A DNA stretch of 64,000 nt, from assembly GCA_963825555.1 (NCBI GenBank), contig CAWGTZ010000004.1, positions 62,001 through 126,000 of the forward strand, given 5' to 3'. Made by a program: the position numbers and the translations under genes. The stretch comes from JAGVSR01 sp963825555 (lineage in GTDB: Bacteria > Pseudomonadota > Alphaproteobacteria > Rhizobiales > Hyphomicrobiaceae). The number at the start of each line of letters is the position of its first letter. The stretch's first letter is position 1. Of this stretch, positions 17,552 to 25,398 are shown piece by piece. The notes beneath the pieces were generated by a model. The model was not told the DNA's origin and made no database searches. It worked only from the letters and a program-made list of their open reading frames with translations.

Positions 17552-18394
17552 ATGAACCATGAGGCTAAAACAACTTCCCAACGCGGCAATCCAGACCTGC
17601 GCGACGTGGCGGGGCCGTTCGACATCATAGGCGACGTGCACGGCTGCGCGGACGAATTGCAGGAACTGCTGCACAAGCTCGGCTATGAGGCACGCCTCTT
17701 CGGCAGGGGCGAGGGCCGGCGTGCGCATGTTCATTCACCACCAGGCCGGCGGGCTGTATTCGTCGGAGATCTCGTCGACCGAGGGCCGGCCTCGCCCGAC
17801 GTGCTGCGCCTGGTGATGGGGCTCGTTGCGGAAGGCCACGCGCTTGCCGTGCCGGGCAATCACGATGTGAAATTCGTGCGCTGGCTGCAGGGCCGCCAGG
17901 TCAAACTGACCCATGGGCTCGACCGCACGGCTGAGCAGTTCGAGAAGGAGACGCCGGCCTTCCAGGCGCATGTGCGCACATTTCTCGAGCACCTGCCGAT
18001 CCATCTTTGGCTCGACGGTGGCCGGTTGGCCGTGGCACACGCCGGACTTAAGGAGGACATGCTCGGCCGCGACACCGATAAGATCCGTTCGTTCTGTCTC
18101 TATGGCGAGACTTCGGGAGAGCAGGACGAGTTCGGCCTGCCGATGCGTTATCACTGGGCGGCTGAATACAAAGGCGAGACGGCAATCGTCTACGGTCATA
18201 CGCCGGTGCCTGAGGCCGACTGGGTGAACAACACTTTATGCGTCGACACGGGCTGCTGCTTTGGCGGTCATCTGACGGCGCTTCGTTGGCCGGAACGGGA
18301 AATCGTGTCCGTACCCGCGCGGCGCACGTATGCCGAAAAGCGCCGGCCCTTCGGCCATCCGCCGGTACGGCCAGGAATGGCGGCGTCCGGCTGA
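17552..18394 (+). CDS. Metallophosphoesterase (calcineurin-like, PrpE/ApaH type)
   Basis: Calcineurin-like phosphoesterase. The metal-binding motifs are in order: GDVHGCADEL (about 30-39), GDLVDRGP, PGNHDVKFVRWL, and HAG in AVAHAGLKED; a late YGHTPVP and DTGCCFGG close the site. This order matches bacterial bis(5'-nucleosyl)-tetraphosphatase / PrpE-like and serine/threonine protein phosphatase-like enzymes that use two metal ions. The start is uncertain: GTG at 17513, ATG at 17525 and ATG at 17552 are in frame and none has a clear ribosome site; 17552 gives 280 aa. It stands between a terminator and the convergent biotin operon. Substrate (dinucleoside polyphosphate or phosphoprotein) cannot be fixed. 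Confidence 0.8.
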   Translation: MNHEAKTTSQRGNPDLRDVAGPFDIIGDVHGCADELQELLHKLGYEARLFGRGEGRRAHVHSPPGRRAVFVGDLVDRGPASPDVLRLVMGLVAEGHALAVPGNHDVKFVRWLQGRQVKLTHGLDRTAEQFEKETPAFQAHVRTFLEHLPIHLWLDGGRLAVAHAGLKEDMLGRDTDKIRSFCLYGETSGEQDEFGLPMRYHWAAEYKGETAIVYGHTPVPEADWVNNTLCVDTGCCFGGHLTALRWPEREIVSVPARRTYAEKRRPFGHPPVRPGMAASG

Positions 18395-18521
18395 TCCTGG
18401 AAACTACGGACTTGGAGACCGCGTTCGTTTCCGGGTCGACCACTACGCGCGCGATGCCATGCTGTCAGAGACGCGTAAAAGGCCCGGCGACTGATGCAAA
18501 AGGGGGCACTTCGCCGTTTGT

Positions 18522-19499
18522 CTAGAGCTCATAGACGACGGCGCCGCCTGTGAGGCCCGCACCTGCGGCGCAGAAAAGCAGCTTATCTCCGCTTTGGAGA
18601 TTTGCCTCCGGCGCTCGGAGCGATAGCGTAAACGGGATCGTGGCAGCCGAGCTATTGCCGTAGTCGGTGACGCTCGAGAGCAGGCCCTCGTCCGACAGTC
18701 CAAGTTTCTTCTGTACCGCAGCGATGATCCGGGCATTCGCTTGGTGGGGGATGCAGAAGCGAATGGCGGAAATGTCGAGACCCGCTTGCGTCAGGACCTT
18801 CTCGCAAGCTCCGGCCATCATGTCGACGGCCTTGGAGAAGACCGCGCGCCCGTCGCGAATGTGCATCAGCGTTTCGGCCGGATCGTTAACCGCGCTGAAG
18901 GGGCGGCGGCTTCCGCCCGCGGGGATCTGGATCAGATCGTAGCTTGCACCGTCGGTAGCAAGGTGAACGCCGCGTACGCCGGACGTCTTGCGATCGTCGG
19001 GTGCAATGAGCGCGGCGCCAGCTGCATCCGCGAATAGAATAACGCTTGCGCGCTCATTCGGGTTCGTGCGTCGCGAAAGAATGTTGGCGGCGATGACCAG
19101 CACGGGCTTTTTGTGAATTCGAGCGAATGAATCTGCGAATGTAAGCGCGTGCAGAAAACCGCCGCAGGCGCCGGCCATGTCGATTCCACCTGCGCCTTCA
19201 AGGCCAAGCCGGTGCGCGACGAGAGGTGCGCTGGGCGGCAGCAGATGGTCGGGTGTGGAGGTGGCGAGGACCAAGAGGCCGATGCGCGCGCGATCAAAGC
19301 CGATGCGCGAGAGCGCCATCTCGCCGGCCTTTACCGCCATATCGGAAAGTGCTTCCTCCGGTGCAGCATAGCGGCGCTCGCGGATACCGGTGCGTCGGAA
19401 GATCCAGCCTTCCTCGAGGCCCAGACGTGCCTCCAACTCCGCGTTGCCGACGCGGCGCTCGGGCGCGTAATGGCCGGTAGCGAGGATGATAGAGCCCAT
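18522..19499 (-). CDS. bioZ: BioZ, ketoacyl-ACP synthase III-like enzyme of biotin synthesis
   Basis: KAS III fold enzyme of 325 aa. The catalytic triad is visible: Cys112 in MAGACGGFL, His252 in CIPHQANARI and Asn282 in DYGNSSAATIPF. By itself this would be called FabH, but it is the last gene of a bioB-F-D-A operon, the position of BioZ in Mesorhizobium and Agrobacterium. There BioZ condenses glutaryl-CoA (or glutaryl-ACP) with malonyl-ACP and so supplies the pimeloyl chain without BioC-BioH. It lies 38 bases after bioA. The assignment to BioZ rather than housekeeping FabH rests on context; no other bioC or bioH gene is seen in the window. Confidence 0.88.
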   Translation of the reverse strand: MGSIILATGHYAPERRVGNAELEARLGLEEGWIFRRTGIRERRYAAPEEALSDMAVKAGEMALSRIGFDRARIGLLVLATSTPDHLLPPSAPLVAHRLGLEGAGGIDMAGACGGFLHALTFADSFARIHKKPVLVIAANILSRRTNPNERASVILFADAAGAALIAPDDRKTSGVRGVHLATDGASYDLIQIPAGGSRRPFSAVNDPAETLMHIRDGRAVFSKAVDMMAGACEKVLTQAGLDISAIRFCIPHQANARIIAAVQKKLGLSDEGLLSSVTDYGNSSAATIPFTLSLRAPEANLQSGDKLLFCAAGAGLTGGAVVYEL

Positions 19500-19537
19500 G
19501 TCGGTCCTTCGGGTGGGCGTTCTTCGTGTGAGGCCGG

Positions 19538-20809
19538 TCAGCCCAGTGCATTGGCCGCAGCGGCCATTGCGGCGTAGACGCGGTCGAGATCGGCAGCGGT
19601 CGTGCAGTAGGGCGGCATCACGTAAACGGTATTGCCGAGGGGCCGAAGCAGGATGCCTTCCGCGAGAAATTGTTCGTAGAGCCTCGGGCCGATGCCTGCA
19701 AGGTAGCCTGCGTCGCGGGCTTGCAGATTAAGGGCCGTGATCGTGCCGAGCTGTCGGACATTGGTAAACCGCGAGTCGGCCGAGAACGGGGCCAGACGGT
19801 CGGCCTGCATCCGTGCGAGGGATGCGATCCGCTCCAGAACCGGCTCGGTGAGCCAGATGTCCAGATTGGCCGAAGCGGCTGCGCAGGCAAGAGGGTTTGC
19901 GGTGTAGCTCGATGAATGGAAGAACATTTTGGATCGGTCGGTCGAATAATGCGCGTCGAAGATTGCACGCGTTGCCAGTGTGGCCGCGAGAGGTATCGAT
20001 CCACCCGTAATGCCCTTCGCAACGCAGAGGATGTCCGGAGTGATGCCGGCCTGCTCTGATGCAAACACAGTGCCCGTGCGACCGAACCCTGTCATGACCT
20101 CGTCGGCGATGAAAAGCGCTCCATGACGTTTGGCGATGGCGTGCAGCTGTTTGAGTGCGTTCGGCTGGTAGATCAGCATCCCACCCGCGCCAAGAACCAG
20201 CGGCTCGAGTATTAATGCAGCTGTTGGCGCCTCAACCAAGAGGCGTTCCAGTTCGGCGTAAACCGGCTCCTCCTGCCCGGACTTGGGGAATGGCAGGCGC
20301 GCGACATCGAAAAGAAGAGGTTCGTAGGCTGCATTGAAAATGCCGCGCGCGCCGGCTGACATCGTGCCGATGGTATCCCCGTGGTAGGCATGTTCTAGTG
20401 CAATAATACGCGTGCGAGGCTCACCCATGTTGCGCCAGTATCCGAGCGCCATCTTCAAACCCACCTCAACGGCCGTGGAGCCGCTGTCGGAAAAGAAGAC
20501 GTGAGCCAGTTCATCGTTGCCGAAGCTGCAGGAGGCGAGCTGCAAAAGCTTCTCCGCCGTTTCCTCGGCGGGGGCATGGGTGAAACCGGCGAAAATCACC
20601 TGATCGAGCGTGTTCGCTTGGCGTTTGATCGCTTCCATGATCGGGGGATGGCGGTGGCCATGGGTCACGACCCACCAGGACGCGATACCGTCGTAGATCC
20701 GGTGGCCATCCTCGGCGGTCAGGTAGGCGCCTTCGGCCGCCACCACCTTGACCGGCAGAGGTGCAACTGCGTGCTGGGTGAAAGGATGCCAGACGATCGA
20801 CCGGCTCAC
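19538..20809 (-). CDS. bioA: Adenosylmethionine-8-amino-7-oxononanoate transaminase (BioA)
   Basis: Class III PLP aminotransferase of 423 aa that converts KAPA to DAPA using S-adenosylmethionine as amino donor. Visible features are WHPFTQ at the N-terminus, SDSGSTAVEVGLKMA, the PLP-binding ADEVMTGFGRTG, the Schiff-base lysine Lys265 in LCVAKGITGGSIPLAAT, and FFHSSSYTANPLAC. The WHPFTQ start and GITGGSIPLAAT loop are diagnostic for BioA over other class III transaminases. Its start overlaps the bioD stop by four bases, indicating translational coupling. Confidence 0.95.
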   Translation of the reverse strand: MSRSIVWHPFTQHAVAPLPVKVVAAEGAYLTAEDGHRIYDGIASWWVVTHGHRHPPIMEAIKRQANTLDQVIFAGFTHAPAEETAEKLLQLASCSFGNDELAHVFFSDSGSTAVEVGLKMALGYWRNMGEPRTRIIALEHAYHGDTIGTMSAGARGIFNAAYEPLLFDVARLPFPKSGQEEPVYAELERLLVEAPTAALILEPLVLGAGGMLIYQPNALKQLHAIAKRHGALFIADEVMTGFGRTGTVFASEQAGITPDILCVAKGITGGSIPLAATLATRAIFDAHYSTDRSKMFFHSSSYTANPLACAAASANLDIWLTEPVLERIASLARMQADRLAPFSADSRFTNVRQLGTITALNLQARDAGYLAGIGPRLYEQFLAEGILLRPLGNTVYVMPPYCTTAADLDRVYAAMAAAANALG

Positions 20810-21432
20810 GCGTAATCCTCCATACGGAAGTGGGCCGCGAAGGCATCACGCAGGGAATGCGCGTTGAGCACGGGCAGATGCGGCAGGCGGCCGAGCACGC
20901 GCGCTTCTCCCATTTCGGCGATCGTGCGCATGTTGTCTGAGTTTTCCTCTCCGATGAAGGCAATCCCGTGCAGCGGGATCTTGCGCACGCGAAGCGCTTC
21001 GAGAGACAGTAGCGTGTGATTAATGGTGCCGAGCGTCGTTCGCGACACGAGGATGATGGGCAGCTGCCACCTCGCATAAAGATCGATCTGCAGTAACTGC
21101 CTCGTGATGGGAACCATCAATCCGCCAGCCCCCTCGATGACGAGCGGTCCCCCGACTTCGGGCGGAACGAGCTGGGCTGGGTCGATAGTTGTGCCGTCGA
21201 GCTCGGCGGAGCGATGCGGAGAGAGCGGCGCGTTGAGACGGTAGCGCTCGGGCAAGATGCGCTCTGGCGCAAGCCCGGAGAGGCGGCTGACGGTCTCCTT
21301 GTCGCCTTCGGGCGCAACGCCGCTCTGAATGGGCTTCCAATAGTGAGCATCGAGAGCGCCTGCGAGTGCCGCCGAGAAAACCGTTTTGCCGGCATTGGTG
21401 TCCGTTCCGCTGACAACGAAGCGGCGATTCAT
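20806..21432 (-). CDS. bioD: Dethiobiotin synthetase (BioD)
   Basis: ATP-dependent carboxylase of 208 aa closing the ureido ring of DAPA to dethiobiotin. It has the P-loop GTDTNAGKT at residues 9-17, the YWKPIQSG substrate loop after it, and VIEGAGGLMVPI around the middle, all BioD signatures. It overlaps bioF upstream and bioA downstream by four bases each, so the three are coupled. Length is near the family's norm of 210-230. Confidence 0.95.
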   Translation of the reverse strand: MNRRFVVSGTDTNAGKTVFSAALAGALDAHYWKPIQSGVAPEGDKETVSRLSGLAPERILPERYRLNAPLSPHRSAELDGTTIDPAQLVPPEVGGPLVIEGAGGLMVPITRQLLQIDLYARWQLPIILVSRTTLGTINHTLLSLEALRVRKIPLHGIAFIGEENSDNMRTIAEMGEARVLGRLPHLPVLNAHSLRDAFAAHFRMEDYA

Positions 21433-22562
21433 GTGCCTGTCCTTTTCAGTTCCCTGGCGATGGCAGAGACAAGCGATGTCGTATCCTTTTCGTTCGCGTT
21501 CAAGGTGAGGGAGACGCGAAGCCGCGCCGTGCCCTCGGGCACTGTAGGCGGGCGCACAGCTCGCACGTCGAAACCATGTTCCTGCAGCGCGTGGGCCATT
21601 TCAACGGCGCGTGTGTCGGACTTTACGATGACCGGCTGGATCTGCGTCGCCGTAGGGTTAACTCCGCAGTGTTCCTGTAAATGACGGCCGAACAGCAAAA
21701 TGCGCCCGGCGAGGGCTTGGCGCCTTTCCGGTTGGGCGGCGGTAAGCTTCAGGGCTGCGCGCACCCCGGCTGCCATCAGCGGGGATGGGGCCGTGGCGTA
21801 GATAAAGGGCCGGGCTCGGTTGACGAGGAAGTCGCGCAAGGTCCGCGGAGCGAGAACGAGAGCGCCCATAACGCCGAGCGCCTTACCGCACGTGTGGAGC
21901 GAAACCACGTGCGGCGCCCCTTCCAGTGCGTGGCCGAGACCGCGACCGTCTGGACCGAAGACCCCGGTCGCATGAGCCTCATCGATGACCATCATAGCGC
22001 CTTCGGCGCGGGCAAGACGGTCGAAGTCATCCAGTGGAGCGGTATCGCCCTCCATGGAGTAGAGGGATTCGATCGCAATCCAGATCTTTCCTGCGCCGCC
22101 ATTTGCACGCCAGGTTCGGATGGCTTCTTCAAATGCCGTTACGTCATTGTGGCGCGCCGCTATGTGTTCGGCCTTGCTCATGCGCATACCGTCGTGCGCG
22201 CTGGCATGGATCAGCTCGTCATAGACGATGAGGTCTCCGCGCTGCGGAAGAGTAGCAAAGATGGCGGTGTTGGCAGCAAAGCCGCCGCCCATGTAGAGCG
22301 CCGTCTCTGCTCGGAAGAAAGCGGCGGCCTCCTCTTCCAGGTTCTGGTGCTCGGGATCGTTGCCGCGTAAGAGTCGTGAGCCGCCGGCGCCCACGGGAAC
22401 GCCGCGGGCGATTGCTTCCGAAATAGCTTCAGAAAGCTCGGTCGACGTTCCAAGCCCCAGATAGTCGTTGGATGAAAAGTCTATACCGCGTCGCGGCGAG
22501 AGCGATCGCAGTCGCCCACGCGCGGCGAGCGCCTTCAGGGCGCGCTCGTGGCTATCGTGCAT
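21429..22562 (-). CDS. bioF: 8-Amino-7-oxononanoate synthase (BioF)
   Basis: PLP-dependent alpha-oxoamine synthase of 377 aa that condenses pimeloyl-ACP (or CoA) with L-alanine to KAPA. Key parts are FSSNDYLGLG near residue 29, GAGGSRLLRGNDPEHQNLEE, VIDEAHATGVFGPDGRG (the Asp and His of the PLP site) and Lys227 in HTCGKALGVMGA, the Schiff-base lysine. The usual GTFGK is HTCGK here. The gene starts inside the last 28 bases of bioB and ends with a four-base overlap with bioD, a tightly packed operon. Confidence 0.95.
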   Translation of the reverse strand: MHDSHERALKALAARGRLRSLSPRRGIDFSSNDYLGLGTSTELSEAISEAIARGVPVGAGGSRLLRGNDPEHQNLEEEAAAFFRAETALYMGGGFAANTAIFATLPQRGDLIVYDELIHASAHDGMRMSKAEHIAARHNDVTAFEEAIRTWRANGGAGKIWIAIESLYSMEGDTAPLDDFDRLARAEGAMMVIDEAHATGVFGPDGRGLGHALEGAPHVVSLHTCGKALGVMGALVLAPRTLRDFLVNRARPFIYATAPSPLMAAGVRAALKLTAAQPERRQALAGRILLFGRHLQEHCGVNPTATQIQPVIVKSDTRAVEMAHALQEHGFDVRAVRPPTVPEGTARLRVSLTLNANEKDTTSLVSAIARELKRTGT

Positions 22563-23587
22563 GCCGCGCCTTGGTGGCTTTCAGCCTCCGAGGTATCGAG
22601 TTCCATTGGCTTCATGCCGAGTTTCTTGAAAAGGACCGCGTCCCGGTCCTCCCCGGGATTGTCGGCCGTGAGAAGAACATCGCCGCAGAAGATCGAGTTG
22701 GCGCCAGCGAAGAAGCACATGGCCTGCATTTCGTCGCTCATCTCTGTGCGGCCTGCCGACAGGCGCACCATGGACCGGGGCATCATGATGCGCGCGGTTG
22801 CGATTATGCGCACGAACGCGATGGGGTCGATTTTTTCGGTGTTTTCGAGCGGTGTGCCTGGAATAGCGATGAGCATGTTGATCGGCACGCTCTCGGGATG
22901 TTCGGAGAGATTGGCGAGCGTGACAAGCATGTCGACGCGGTCCGCAGGTTCCTCGCCCATTCCCATGATGCCGCCCGAGCAGACCTTCATGCCGGCCTCA
23001 CGCACGCGCTCGAGCGTGCTCAGGCGGTCAGCGTAGGTGCGTGTCTTGATTATCTGCGGATAGAAGCGCTCGGACGTATCAACATTGTGATTATAATAGT
23101 CGAGCCCGGCATCGCGCAGCCGGATCACCTGATCGTCGGAGAGCATGCCGAGCGTCATGCATGTCTCCATGCCCATCGCCTTGACGCCCTCGACCATGGC
23201 TATGATGGAATCCATGTCGCGCTCTTTGGGCTCACGCCATGCCGCGCCCATGCAGTAGCGCGTGGCGCCGCCTTCCTTGGCCTTGCGGGCCTCAGCAAGC
23301 ACGCGTTCCACTTCCATGAGCTTGGAAGCCTTGAGGCCAGAGGCGTGGTGAGCGGACTGGCTGCAATAGCCGCAATCCTCCGCGCAGCCGCCCGTCTTGA
23401 CGGAGAGCAGTCGGCTCATCTGCACGCGGTTCGCGTCGAAGGTCCGGCGGTGCACGGTCTGCGCTCGGAAGAGGAGATCCATAAGCGGCATATCGTGGAT
23501 CGCCAAAGCTTCCTCACGGATCCAATCGTGACGGATCATCGCGTCGTCGCAGGGGAAAGCCATATCGGGCTTGGCGTGCACGTTCAT
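22535..23587 (-). CDS. bioB: Biotin synthase (BioB)
   Basis: Radical SAM enzyme of 350 aa inserting sulfur into dethiobiotin. The radical SAM cluster motif CxxxCxxC is present as GGCAEDCGYCSQS (about 67-79). YYNHNVDTS, GGIMGMGE and the C-terminal FCGDVLLTADNPGEDRD follow, all typical of BioB. First gene of the bioBFDAZ operon, so its promoter lies in 23588-23849. I looked for the BioR operator (TTATMKATAA type) known from Agrobacterium and Brucella there and did not find one. Confidence 0.95.
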   Translation of the reverse strand: MNVHAKPDMAFPCDDAMIRHDWIREEALAIHDMPLMDLLFRAQTVHRRTFDANRVQMSRLLSVKTGGCAEDCGYCSQSAHHASGLKASKLMEVERVLAEARKAKEGGATRYCMGAAWREPKERDMDSIIAMVEGVKAMGMETCMTLGMLSDDQVIRLRDAGLDYYNHNVDTSERFYPQIIKTRTYADRLSTLERVREAGMKVCSGGIMGMGEEPADRVDMLVTLANLSEHPESVPINMLIAIPGTPLENTEKIDPIAFVRIIATARIMMPRSMVRLSAGRTEMSDEMQAMCFFAGANSIFCGDVLLTADNPGEDRDAVLFKKLGMKPMELDTSEAESHQGAACTIATSAP

Positions 23588-23790
23588 TATCGCGGGATCT
23601 CCAGGTCGGCGGGCATATGGATCACGGCCTGCGGGCCTTCTTGTACCTGGGCTGAGCCCCGGGACAAGGGGGCAACATGATGCAGTAACAACTGTTTGTG
23701 GACCCGAACTCGACGGATAACCAGGGCTTTGTAGGTCCTTGGTATCCTCTGGTCGAAGTGAGACCCTGCAAATTTAGCCCGGTCTGCAAA

Positions 23791-23817
23791 AAAAGGGAGC
23801 CCGTGGGGCTCCCTTTT
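23791..23817 (-). terminator. Terminator after the leftward GNAT gene
   Basis: Perfect 12-bp stem (23791-23802 with 23806-23817) with a 3-base loop. Read on the minus strand it is followed by a long T run. It lies 33 bases past the stop at 23850; the T-rich right flank makes it potentially bidirectional. Confidence 0.9.
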
Positions 23818-23849
23818 CTTATTCCGAACTGTGGGCCAGCGGCCCGTGA

Positions 23850-24386
23850 TCAGGCCGCCTCGTCGAGCTGGGCTTCCAGCATGACAATCGAGGCGTCTCC
23901 CTCGATGCCGCGGGCCTTGAAGCCCAGGCTGCTCTCTGCCTCGATCATGGTCTGGTTTTCGCGGCTTTCGATAGACTGGAGCTTCTTGAACCCGTGGGCT
24001 TTGGCCGTCCGTGTGACGTGTTCCAGGAGTGCTGCCTCAATGCCCCGGTCCTTGAAATCGCTGTCGACGGCGATTGCGAATTCCGCCACTTCCAGCTTCT
24101 TGTCGGCCGCCAGCATCGCGTTGGCGATAATGCGGGTGCTGCCGGGTTCAAAAGCCAGGAAGTCCTCGGTACGAATATGATCGACGTGGGTCATGTCCTC
24201 GATCTGCTTTGGCGAAACCTTTCGAACAGCGCTCAGAAAGCGGAAACGCAGGTCGTCCTTGGTCATGTGATCGAAAAGGGCTGTCAGTGCTGCGCCGTCG
24301 TCCGGCCCTGCGGTGCGGACGCGGAAGCGAAAGCCGCTGCGCGTAACTAGATCGGCAGCGGCATGAGTGGCGAATTTCGTGGTCAT
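23850..24386 (-). CDS. GNAT-family N-acetyltransferase, 178 aa
   Basis: GCN5-related acetyltransferase. It has the N-terminal RVRTAGPDDGAALTALFDHM and DDLRFRFLS segment shared with the GNAT domain at the end of Pat-type protein acetyltransferases, then VAEFAIAVDSDFKDRGIEAALLEHV (motif A, acetyl-CoA binding; the classic QxxGxG/A is reduced to DRGIEA) and a C-terminal LGF motif. Start ATG with aagga upstream. A small perfect hairpin (24421-24439) lies in its 5' leader. Substrate unknown; the weak motif A leaves activity open. Confidence 0.8.
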   Translation of the reverse strand: MTTKFATHAAADLVTRSGFRFRVRTAGPDDGAALTALFDHMTKDDLRFRFLSAVRKVSPKQIEDMTHVDHIRTEDFLAFEPGSTRIIANAMLAADKKLEVAEFAIAVDSDFKDRGIEAALLEHVTRTAKAHGFKKLQSIESRENQTMIEAESSLGFKARGIEGDASIVMLEAQLDEAA

Positions 24387-24726
24387 TGGATCGTCCTTTC
24401 GTGATCATCTCAATGCTCGCCCATCCTCTGAGGGGATGGTTTCGGCGCACCTGGAGTGATGATGTAAGCCCCTGAGATGGATCGAAAAGCCACAATGCTG
24501 CATAGCAGCAATCTCTTTTGTGCAGCGCGGTCGTGCCGCGTGCGTGCTTGATTTTGTGCAAGGCGGACGGCGAAGGCCCCGGATTTGGCCACGTCGTCCG
24601 GTTGGGGAGCAGCGTTCAATAATTTCGCGGCATGATAATCCACAGGCACTCTGATCATTCCGGCGGGTAGCAGCCGGGGCGAGATCCCCCGCATTGGTCA
24701 GGGATGGGCGTGGGAGGAAGTGCGCA
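24387..24726. other. Intergenic region upstream of the GNAT gene
   Basis: A 340-base gap between two leftward genes. Apart from a perfect 6-bp hairpin at 24421-24439, 35 bases before the GNAT start, and repeated CTCAG/CCCCT elements near 24430 and 24468, I see no RNA gene or supported ORF. Confidence 0.4.
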
Positions 24727-25275
24727 TCAGCGTGGAAGTCCAGGGCTCAGGGCCGTCTCATCTGCAACCCGGGCGAGGACCTGCTTCAGGTTGTCTGGAG
24801 TTAGGGGCCCATGGTGGCTCTCCAGCCAATGCTTAAGGAAATCCCTCCGTTCCAGGCCTTCCCAGAGCAGCGCGCGTTTGAGTGCCAGCGTCTCGGTGGT
24901 GCCATGTTTGCGCTCGAGCGCCGCTCTCAGGGCCGGCTGGGAGAGCACCTGTTCTGTCTCCGACCAGAGCATGGCCAGTTGCCGGGCTTCGCGGCGGGCG
25001 CGCGCAAGGTAGAGAGACTTCAGAAACGGATGTCCCGCTTCAGCGTCGATCCTGACGGCGTCGGGTGCACGGTTCGCAAAATAGATCTCCAGTGCGCGCT
25101 GATGCGTCTCGGCATCAAGAGACAGATCGTAGAGATCCCCTTCTGTGGCAGAGGAGACGAGATTGCCGCGCAGGCGTTCGGGTAGTTGGAGCGCGGCTGG
25201 CAGTTCGAGATTGAAGCGCACGTAGCCAAGCGCCAGGGCCGCTCCCAACAAGATTCCGCCTAGAAACTTCAGCAT
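24727..25275 (-). CDS. Hypothetical membrane-anchored protein, 182 aa
   Basis: Unrecognised protein. Residues 1-19 (MLKFLGGILLGAALALGYV) form an N-terminal anchor or uncleaved signal, and the remaining 160 residues are mostly helical and charged, with many Glu, Arg and Leu. It stands 123 bases from the phoX stop and could be co-transcribed from upstream of phoX. No catalytic motif seen. Confidence 0.6.
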   Translation of the reverse strand: MLKFLGGILLGAALALGYVRFNLELPAALQLPERLRGNLVSSATEGDLYDLSLDAETHQRALEIYFANRAPDAVRIDAEAGHPFLKSLYLARARREARQLAMLWSETEQVLSQPALRAALERKHGTTETLALKRALLWEGLERRDFLKHWLESHHGPLTPDNLKQVLARVADETALSPGLPR

Positions 25276-25398
25276 GCTGGCCCCGCAGCGTGAGTTCGCG
25301 CGTACGTGATCCGGGTTGCGCGCCCGGCGACCCTAGCTGAGTTGCGTCAGTGATGCACGGCGATGCGATCCGGTCGGGTCATCCTGGCCGCCAGCCCA

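Noticed and set aside
22472..23680. A 402-codon open frame on the plus strand opposite bioB
   Set aside because: Antisense shadow of bioB: composition is rich in His/Ala/Arg, with no recognised domain, and it covers a highly conserved gene.
23588..23849. BioR or BirA operator upstream of bioB
   Set aside because: I read the region for the BioR palindrome and found no TTATNNATAA-like site.
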